From contig CAVWNS010000005.1 of NCBI GenBank assembly GCA_963756495.1, forward strand, positions 496,001 through 560,000: 64,000 nucleotides of DNA. Direction: 5' to 3'. Each line of letters begins with the position of its first letter. The first letter of the stretch is position 1. The notes below the pieces were generated by a model. It worked only from the letters and a program-made list of their open reading frames with translations, searched no databases and was not told where the DNA came from. Made by a program: the position numbers and the translations under genes. Below, piece by piece: positions 57,850 through 64,000 of this stretch. The DNA comes from DATFDN01 sp963756495. Lineage in GTDB: Bacteria; Pseudomonadota; Alphaproteobacteria; Acetobacterales; Acetobacteraceae.

Positions 57850-58611
57850 TCAGCGCCGGTAGTCGCGGTCGCGCCGGTCGACGGTGCGGACCAGGCCCTG
57901 CCACTCCCTCAACCCATACTCGGTCGAGTCGCGGCGCTTCTTCATCCGCTCCGCCGACTTGCGCACGACATCCTCGGTGATACGCACCGGCGGCGCATCG
58001 AGAGTGCGGGCAATCAGCTCGACCTCGCACGCGCGCTCCATCATGTACATCCGCATGAATGTGCCATGCACGGTCGGACCCAGCGTGAGCAGGCCGTGGT
58101 TGAGCAGCACGACGCAGCTACCGAGGGCGCAGGTGCGGCCGAGGGACTCGCACTCCTCCTGCGAGGCGGGCACCCCGTATTCATGATAGGCCACGTCGTC
58201 GAGGACCTGTAGCGCGTCCTGGCTGATCGGGCGCAGCCCGTCCTGTAGCAGCGACAACCCCGCGCCAGCGCGCGTGTGCGTGTGCATCACGTAGTTGGCG
58301 TCCGGGCGGGCCTTGTAGACGCTGCTGTGGATGGTGAAGCCCGCGTTGTTGAACGGCCCGGCGGGACCACGCACGTTGCCCTCCATGTCCATCTTGATCA
58401 GGCTGGAGGCGGTCACCTCGTCAAACATCTCGCCGTAGCGGTTGATCAGGAAGGCGTTCGGCTCGCCGGTGATGCGCGCCGACATGTGCGTGTTGATCAG
58501 GTCGGTCCAGCCGAGATAGTCCACCACGCGATACAGCGCGGCGAGATCGCAGCGTGTCTGCCACTCGGCGGCTGTCATGTCGGTTTCAGTCAGATGTAGC
58601 GCCACGGACAT
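57850..58611 (-). CDS. Class II aldolase/adducin family protein
   Basis: The protein has 253 residues. 'WQTRCDLAALYRVVDYLGWTDLINTHMSARI' and 'FLINRYGEMFDEVTASSLIKMD' form the N-terminal half. The zinc site is 'YVMHTHTRAGAGLS' with the downstream His in 'VVLLNHGLLTLGPTV'. A C-terminal tail, 'AERMKKRRDSTEYGLREWQG', is typical of the uncharacterised class II aldolase-like branch. Substrate is unknown. It is divergent from hyuB-hyuA, with 147 bp between them. Confidence 0.88.
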   Translation of the reverse strand: MSVALHLTETDMTAAEWQTRCDLAALYRVVDYLGWTDLINTHMSARITGEPNAFLINRYGEMFDEVTASSLIKMDMEGNVRGPAGPFNNAGFTIHSSVYKARPDANYVMHTHTRAGAGLSLLQDGLRPISQDALQVLDDVAYHEYGVPASQEECESLGRTCALGSCVVLLNHGLLTLGPTVHGTFMRMYMMERACEVELIARTLDAPPVRITEDVVRKSAERMKKRRDSTEYGLREWQGLVRTVDRRDRDYRR

Positions 58612-58758
58612 GGCTTGTTTCTCCTTGGCATGCGCTAGGCAGGTCGCCCACTCAGCTTATCTTGGGCCAGCCGCTCACGGGCCGCAATCTTCGGAAGACG
58701 GGGCCGATCCCGTCCCGCCTCGGTTGTCAGCCCCGGGTATTGATGGTCCGATCCCGTG

Positions 58759-60519
58759 ATGGACCCGATCGAAGCCGAGCTGTTCCGCAATGCGCTGGCC
58801 GCCATCGGCGACGAGATGGTGCTGACCATCTATCGCACCGCCTATTCCGGCGTGCTGAAAAACATCATGGATTACAGCGCCGCGGTCTGCGATGCCGAGG
58901 GGCGGCTGGTGGCGCAGGGGCTGAGCCTGCCGGGCCATCTGTGCAGCATCCCGGTCGCGCTGAAGGCGGCGCTCCGCCGCTTCGCCGGTGATGTCGCAGA
59001 GGGCGACGTGCTGGTGTTGAACGACCCCTACGAGGGGGGCATGCACCTGCCCGACATCTTCGTCTTCAAGCCGATCCTGGCGGACGGGGAGGTGCTCGCG
59101 TACGCCGCGACGATCTGCCACCACACCGACGTTGGCGGCCGGGTGCCCGGCTCCAACGCCTCGGACAGCACCGAGATCTTCGCCGAGGGCCTGCGCATCC
59201 CACCGCTGAAGCTGTATGAGCGCGGCCGGCCGAACCAGACGCTGTTCCGCCTGATCGAGCGCAACGTGCGCCTGCCCGATCGCGTCTTCGGCGACCTGCG
59301 CAGCCAGCTCGCCGCGTGCGAGATCGCCGCTCGCGGGATCGCGGACCTGGTTGGCCGCCACGGCGCGCCGGAGGTGCGGCGGCTGATGGACGAAGCGCTG
59401 GACTACAGCGAGCGCCTGACCCGGCAGTGCCTCGCCGAACTGCCGGACGGCGAGGCGAGCTTTACCGATTGGATCGACGACGATCAGATCGATGCCGGCA
59501 AGCCGATCAGGCTCGTCTGCACGGTCCGCAAGCAGGGCGAGCGCATGTCCTTCGACTGGACGGGCAGCGCCGATCAGGTGAAGGGCGCGATCAACAACAC
59601 CTGGAGCTACACCGCCGCGGCCAGCTTCACCGCCGCGAAGTCGGTGCTGTCGGCGAACATGCCCAACAATGACGGCGTGTTCCGCGCGATCAGCGTGACC
59701 GCGCCGCCGGGCACCATCACCAATGCCCTGCCACCCGCCGCCTGCGCGGCGCGCGGCCTCACCGGATTCCGCTGCGCCGACGCGGCGTTCGGCGCGCTGG
59801 CGATGCTCTACCCCGACCGCGTCTTCGCCGCCTCGGACGGCGGCAACACCGGCATCACGGTCGGCGGCTACGACGAGGCGCGACGGCCATTCATCTACGT
59901 CGATTTTCTCTCCGCCGCGTGGGGCGCGCGGCCCTGGGCCGACGGGCTGGAGGGCAACACGACGATGTTCGCCAACATGGCGAGCTTCAGCGTCGAGGTG
60001 ATCGAGGCCGAGAATCCGCTGGAGGTGCTCGACAGCGAGTTCGTTCCCGACACCGGCGGCCCAGGGCGTTTTCGTGGTGGCGCGGCGCTGCGCCGGACCT
60101 GGCGGATGCGCGCCACCGAGGGGATTCTACAGGTCCGCGCCGACCGCCAGACGCACCGCCCGTATGGCCTGCAAGGCGGCGGTCCGGGCGCCTCAGGACG
60201 CAGCCTGCTCGACCCCGGCACGGCCTCGGAGCAGACGTTGCACGCCAAGATCACCATGCCGTTCCGCCGTGGCGAGGTGTTCCGCCACGACCTGCCGGGC
60301 GGCGGCGGGTGGGGGGCGGCGCTGAGCCGCGACCTTGCGCGCGTGGGGAAGGATCTGCGGGACGGGCTGGTGACGATTGCCGGCGCGGCGCGCGATTATG
60401 GCGTGGTGGCGCGCGGCGATCCGCCGGACATCGATGTGGCGGCGACGGAGGCCCTGCGTGCTCGGCTGCGCGCCACCCGCGCGGCCCTGCCAGCCGTGGC
60501 CTGGAACCCGGCGGCATGA
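58759..60519 (+). CDS. hyuB: Hydantoinase B/oxoprolinase family protein
   Basis: The protein has 586 residues with a HyuB fold. 'IEAELFRNALAAIGDEMVLTIYRTAYSG', 'LVLNDPYEGGMHLPDIFVFKPI', 'CHHTDVGGRVPGSNASDSTEIFAEG' and 'PNNDGVFRAISVTAPPGTI' are the conserved blocks, including the metal-binding 'HHTDVGG'. It works as a heterodimer with HyuA in ATP-dependent ring opening (hydantoins or 5-oxoproline) or in acetophenone- or acetone-type carboxylation. The start is ATG 58759 (GTG directly before). It overlaps hyuA by ATGA, in B-then-A order. Confidence 0.92.
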   Translation: MDPIEAELFRNALAAIGDEMVLTIYRTAYSGVLKNIMDYSAAVCDAEGRLVAQGLSLPGHLCSIPVALKAALRRFAGDVAEGDVLVLNDPYEGGMHLPDIFVFKPILADGEVLAYAATICHHTDVGGRVPGSNASDSTEIFAEGLRIPPLKLYERGRPNQTLFRLIERNVRLPDRVFGDLRSQLAACEIAARGIADLVGRHGAPEVRRLMDEALDYSERLTRQCLAELPDGEASFTDWIDDDQIDAGKPIRLVCTVRKQGERMSFDWTGSADQVKGAINNTWSYTAAASFTAAKSVLSANMPNNDGVFRAISVTAPPGTITNALPPAACAARGLTGFRCADAAFGALAMLYPDRVFAASDGGNTGITVGGYDEARRPFIYVDFLSAAWGARPWADGLEGNTTMFANMASFSVEVIEAENPLEVLDSEFVPDTGGPGRFRGGAALRRTWRMRATEGILQVRADRQTHRPYGLQGGGPGASGRSLLDPGTASEQTLHAKITMPFRRGEVFRHDLPGGGGWGAALSRDLARVGKDLRDGLVTIAGAARDYGVVARGDPPDIDVAATEALRARLRATRAALPAVAWNPAA

Positions 60520-62600
60520 GCCTGCGCATCGGCATCGACATCGGCGGCACCTTCACCGACCTGGTCGCCATCGCCCAAAACGGGGTTGTACGCGTCCACA
60601 AGACCGCCTCCACGCCGCACGATTACGCCGAGGGCATCGTCGAGGGCCTGCGCGCCCTGCTCGACGATGCGGTGGCCGAAGTGCTGCATGCCACCACGAT
60701 CGGATCGAACACCATATTGGAGGCCAAGGGCGCGCGCACCGGCCTCATCACGACGCGCGGATTTCGCGATACGCTCGAGATCCGCGACCTTCGCATGCCG
60801 CGCCTGTACGACATCGGCTGGCAGAAGCCGCCGCCGCTGGTCGAGCGGCGCCTGCGGCTGGAGGTGGTCGAGAAGACGCGTCCGGACGGCAGCATCGCGG
60901 TGCCACTCGACGACGCCAGCGTCGCCGCCGCGATCGCCACGCTGCGTGCGGAAAAGGTGGCGGCGGTGGCCGTGTGCCTGCTGCACAGCTACGCCAACCC
61001 GGACCACGAGCAGGCGGTCGCGCGGGCGGTCCAGGCAGCGCTGCCCGATGTCGCGCTGTCGGTCAGCCACGCGATCCTGCCCGAAATCAAGGAGTATCCG
61101 CGCACCAGCACGACGGTCATCAACGCCTATGTGCAGCCGGTCGTACGCGCCTATCTGACCGCGCTCCAGGCGCAGCTTGAGGCGCTCGGCATCGCCGCCA
61201 AGCTGCGCCTGATGCAATCGAACGGAGGCCTCGCGGCTGCCGCGTTCGCGGCCGCGCAGCCGGCGCGCATCATCGAGAGCGGCCCTGCCGCCGGCGTCGT
61301 CGGGGGCGCGGCACTGGCGGCGCGGCTGGACGAGGCGCGGGTCATCACCTTCGACATGGGCGGGACCACCGCGAAGGCGGGCCTGGTCGAGAATGGCGAG
61401 GCGTCGCGCACCGAGGCGATGGAGGTCGGGGCGGGCGTCATGGCGGGATCACGCCTGCTGGTCGGTGCCGGCTACATGCTGAAGCTGCCGGCGATCGATC
61501 TGGCCGAGGTGGGCGCGGGCGGCGGTTCGCTTTGCCGGTTGGACGCGGCCGGCGCGCCGAAGGTCGGACCGGAGAGCGCCGGGGCCGATCCCGGCCCGAT
61601 CTGCTACGGAAAGGGCGGGACGGCGGTGACGATCACCGACTGCAATCTCGCCCTCGGCTATCTCGACCCGTCCGGGCTCGCCGGCGGGACGCTGCGCCTC
61701 AATGCACCGGCGGCGCGCGCCGCGATCGCGCGCGACCTCGCCGGGCCGATGGGCTGCGAGGTCGAGCAGGCAGCCTGGGGGATGCTGCGCATCGCCTCGG
61801 CGAACATGATGCGTGCCATCCGCGCGGTCTCCGTGGAGCGCGGGCGCGATCCGCGCCAGGCCGCGTTGCTTGCCTTCGGGGGCAACGGCCCGCTATTCGC
61901 GGCCTGGATCGCCGCGGATCTGGGCATAGGCCGGGTGATCGTGCCGCCGATGCCCGGCGCCTTCAGCGCCTTCGGGCTGCTGGTGGCCGATGCCGAGCAC
62001 CATGCGACCCGGAGCCTCCGCATGCTGCTGCACACGGCTGATTCCAGCGCGGTACAGACTGTGCTTGACGCGCTCACGGCCGAGGGCGCGACAAGGCTCG
62101 CGGAAGGCGGCTTTCCACCCACCCGGCACGTCTTCCGTCGCGCGGCGATGGCGCGCTATGTCGGCCAGTCCAGCGAGATCGCGGTCGCGCTGCCGTCCGG
62201 CAGCGCAGCCGATATCCTGCGCGACTTGCCGGGTCTGTTCGCCGCCGAGCACGAACGCACATATGGCTTTCGCGCGCCGGACAAGGAGCCGGTCGAACTC
62301 GTCGCGCTCTCGGTGGTTGCCCGCGGCCTGCCCGAGCGTCCACGCCTGCCCGATACGGTGCCACCCGCGCGCTGCGAGGGGCCGACGACGCGGCGCGCGT
62401 GGTTCGCCGGCTCCGGATGGGTGAAGACGCCGGTGATGGACCGCGCGCATATTGCAGACCAGGCGCGGAGCGGGCCGCTGATCGTGCAGGAGTACGATGC
62501 GACGTGCCTGGTGCCGGCCGGGGCGAGGGCGACGGTCGACGGATTCGGCAATCTGCGCATGGTGCTGGAGAAAGCGCCGTCCTCTGACCAACGACGCTGA
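60516..62600 (+). CDS. hyuA: Hydantoinase A/oxoprolinase family protein
   Basis: The protein has 694 residues with an ASKHA fold. 'RIGIDIGGTFTDLVAIAQNG' is the phosphate-binding loop, with 'TTIGSNTILEAKGARTGLITTRGF', 'ITFDMGGTTAKAGLV', 'VGAGGGSLCRLDAAG' and 'ESAGADPGPICYGKGG'. It is the ATP-using partner of HyuB. The start is fixed by the ATGA overlap with hyuB. It ends 12 bp from a convergent pentapeptide-repeat gene. Confidence 0.92.
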   Translation: MSLRIGIDIGGTFTDLVAIAQNGVVRVHKTASTPHDYAEGIVEGLRALLDDAVAEVLHATTIGSNTILEAKGARTGLITTRGFRDTLEIRDLRMPRLYDIGWQKPPPLVERRLRLEVVEKTRPDGSIAVPLDDASVAAAIATLRAEKVAAVAVCLLHSYANPDHEQAVARAVQAALPDVALSVSHAILPEIKEYPRTSTTVINAYVQPVVRAYLTALQAQLEALGIAAKLRLMQSNGGLAAAAFAAAQPARIIESGPAAGVVGGAALAARLDEARVITFDMGGTTAKAGLVENGEASRTEAMEVGAGVMAGSRLLVGAGYMLKLPAIDLAEVGAGGGSLCRLDAAGAPKVGPESAGADPGPICYGKGGTAVTITDCNLALGYLDPSGLAGGTLRLNAPAARAAIARDLAGPMGCEVEQAAWGMLRIASANMMRAIRAVSVERGRDPRQAALLAFGGNGPLFAAWIAADLGIGRVIVPPMPGAFSAFGLLVADAEHHATRSLRMLLHTADSSAVQTVLDALTAEGATRLAEGGFPPTRHVFRRAAMARYVGQSSEIAVALPSGSAADILRDLPGLFAAEHERTYGFRAPDKEPVELVALSVVARGLPERPRLPDTVPPARCEGPTTRRAWFAGSGWVKTPVMDRAHIADQARSGPLIVQEYDATCLVPAGARATVDGFGNLRMVLEKAPSSDQRR

Positions 62601-62612
62601 TGGCTTGCGACG

Positions 62613-64000
62613 TTATCGCCTGATCCGGTTCCCGAGGACGTACCCGAACAAGCCGATCAGGACGACCCCGATTGTGTACTGAAGGCTGCCCATGAACAGG
62701 GCCATGCGGCCACTCGGCTTGAACCCGATCTCTGGAAGGCTGGACGTGGTCATGGTCAAGAAGCTGTAGGTGAGCAGGTCGCCCACGCGCCACATCAGCC
62801 CCCGCAGGGGGCCGGGCGAAGCTTCGGTGAGTCGCATGAGGCTGCCACTCACGCCGTAGAAGGCCGCGAACAGGACGAGGGTAACGACGTAAGCCCGCAT
62901 CACCCGCATCAAGTTCTCTCCGTAGTCGCAGAGCCACTCGACGAAGACGTCGCTCAGATACCATACGGAATGCACCGCCGCGCGCCGCCAGTCGAGGGTT
63001 CGCATGTCCGTCCAGACGAGGTTGCGCGCGTGCTGTTTGCCCATCCGGCGCGCGCGCCGGTACGCCCAGCTCGCCGCATCGGGGTTGCCGGTCGAGCGAA
63101 AGTTCTGCTCCAGGTTGAGGTAGCCTTGTCGTGCTTCCTCGTACTCACCGGCGATCTCTTCACCCAGCGCGCCGATCTGTTCCACGCTGAACCATGTCTT
63201 CTCGAGTAACGCCCCGGCCATCCGCGCATGCCGGATATTGCAAGTGGAGAGGTTCGCGCGTGCCAGGTCCGCGCTGGTGAAATCCGCTCCTTCGAAGTCG
63301 GTGAAGGACAGGTCGGCACCTTGCAGGTTGGCACCCTTGAGCCGGCTTCCCTTGAAGCTGGCCTTGCGCAGCGCTGCGCGTTGCAGATCCGCGCCGGTCA
63401 GGTCGGTCCCCGCGAGGCCGGCCTCTTGCAGGTGCGCATTCCGGAAGACGGCATAGGACGCCTCCGCCCCGTCGAGCCGCGCGCCCCAGAGGTCGGCGCC
63501 CTCGAAATCGGCACTCTCCAATAGCGCGGCGCGAAAATTGGCGAAGCGCAGCGCGGCGCGCGCGAAGTTGGCATCCTCGAGCAAGGCCCCTTCGAAGGCC
63601 GCTTCCCCGCCTGCCGTCTCCGAAAGATCGATGCCGATGAGGTCGGCGTCGCGAAAGATTGCCTCCTCGATCCGGCAGCCGCGCATGCGGGCGGAGCGGA
63701 GTGCCGTCTTGGTGAAGTCGGCCCCCCGCAGGTCGGCCCCGGAGAAATCGGCGTCGCACAGACTGGCCCCGTGCCACTGGCTCGCTTGCAGTCGACCCGC
63801 GCCTTCATCGGAATCCCACCAAGAAGGCGCCGGAACTGACAGCCCGGCGCGCGATTTCAGGCTGCCGGCACCCAGCTGTATGCCGTCGAGCGATAGTTTG
63901 GAGGTGGCGAACTCGAGCAGCCGGAGAGCGTGGTCGGGGTCCGTGTCGATCAAGCTCAGGACGAAATCCGTCCGCTCCGTTGCCGAAGCCTCCGCGAGCC
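62613..64000 (-). CDS. Pentapeptide-repeat protein with C-terminal channel-like domain (partial, runs off window)
   Basis: At least 462 residues are encoded. The frame stays open to the right edge, so the true start lies beyond 64000, and a TTG at 63953 is an internal candidate only. From about residue 55 to 240 (counted from 63953) there are A(D/N)LXX-type repeats, such as 'ADFSGADLRGADFTKTAL' and 'ANLQGADLSFTDFEGADF', which make a right-handed square beta-helix. A linker with a TPR-like 'EEARQGYLNLEQNFRSTGN' follows, then two transmembrane helices with a pore-like loop 'GDLLTYSFLTMTTSSLPEIG' in front of the last helix. The domain order is that of the pentapeptide-repeat/ion-channel fusion family, but no TVGYG-type filter is present. 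Confidence 0.8.
   Translation of the reverse strand, partial: LAEASATERTDFVLSLIDTDPDHALRLLEFATSKLSLDGIQLGAGSLKSRAGLSVPAPSWWDSDEGAGRLQASQWHGASLCDADFSGADLRGADFTKTALRSARMRGCRIEEAIFRDADLIGIDLSETAGGEAAFEGALLEDANFARAALRFANFRAALLESADFEGADLWGARLDGAEASYAVFRNAHLQEAGLAGTDLTGADLQRAALRKASFKGSRLKGANLQGADLSFTDFEGADFTSADLARANLSTCNIRHARMAGALLEKTWFSVEQIGALGEEIAGEYEEARQGYLNLEQNFRSTGNPDAASWAYRRARRMGKQHARNLVWTDMRTLDWRRAAVHSVWYLSDVFVEWLCDYGENLMRVMRAYVVTLVLFAAFYGVSGSLMRLTEASPGPLRGLMWRVGDLLTYSFLTMTTSSLPEIGFKPSGRMALFMGSLQYTIGVVLIGLFGYVLGNRIRR

Overview
The window is GC-rich chromosomal DNA from an alphaproteobacterium, most likely of the Rhodospirillales/Acetobacterales (inference). Supporting features are an NDUFS4-like complex I accessory gene, an argJ - parvulin isomerase - secA neighbourhood, the 'cisplatin-response' type of ATP-dependent DNA ligase, CoxDEG/XdhC molybdenum-enzyme maturation genes and SCO/PCuAC copper chaperones. 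Most of the window is housekeeping and ordinary metabolic sequence. I find no phage, CRISPR array or rRNA operon.

Layout. 1-1.84 kb: mobile-element debris, an IS3-family transposase tail abutted by a decayed IS481-family element that ends 11 bp from the 3' end of a tRNA-Arg. 1.84-6.4 kb (minus strand): tRNA-Arg(TCT), NDUFS4-like protein, tRNA-Pro(TGG), a translationally coupled HDAC-like deacylase/DUF192 pair behind a methylisocitrate lyase, and an ion antiporter. 6.4-15.5 kb (plus strand): a molybdenum-hydroxylase accessory cluster (CoxG, CoxD-type ATPase, CoxE, two XdhC-type genes, a molybdopterin-binding/nucleotidyltransferase protein, an unrecognised conserved protein, a sulfite-oxidase-family enzyme, a nitroreductase), split by a VapBC module. 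15.5-18.6 kb: a sugar-type ABC importer without its ATPase. 19.3-24.7 kb: an ABC-F ATPase, a hydrolase and an NMT1/THI5-type ABC importer. 24.7-36.4 kb: core genes (gamma-carbonic anhydrase, argC, rpsI, rplM, argJ, parvulin, secA, cfa, valS). 36.5-41.4 kb: three luciferase-like flavin oxidoreductases, small membrane proteins and a DUF445 protein. 41.6-43.4 kb: a tandem segmental duplication carrying a small secreted protein and a lytic transglycosylase, with the transglycosylase deleted to a stub in one copy. 43.4-50.4 kb: parE, SCO, PCuAC, ppk1, ppx. 50.4-64 kb: an MFS transporter, SDR, PH-domain protein, tag, a hydroxyacid dehydrogenase, DNA ligase, quinone oxidoreductase, class II aldolase, a hydantoinase/oxoprolinase pair, and a pentapeptide-repeat channel-like protein running off the right edge.

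An important caveat is that many genes carry single-base frameshifts, most of them in 9.1-18.6 kb. One lies inside rpsI, which is essential, and both sides of the shift are perfectly conserved ribosomal protein S9. The simplest reading is that many of these are sequence or assembly indels rather than gene death. For frameshifted genes I give the full span and the approximate shift positions.

Nothing here is clearly a new system. The best leads are the cox-type maturation cluster without a CODH-type enzyme and with an unknown gene before a sulfite-oxidase homologue, the VapBC insertion with a catalytic Asp-to-Asn change, the duplication with its unknown secreted protein family, and the pentapeptide-repeat/channel fusion with an atypical pore loop.
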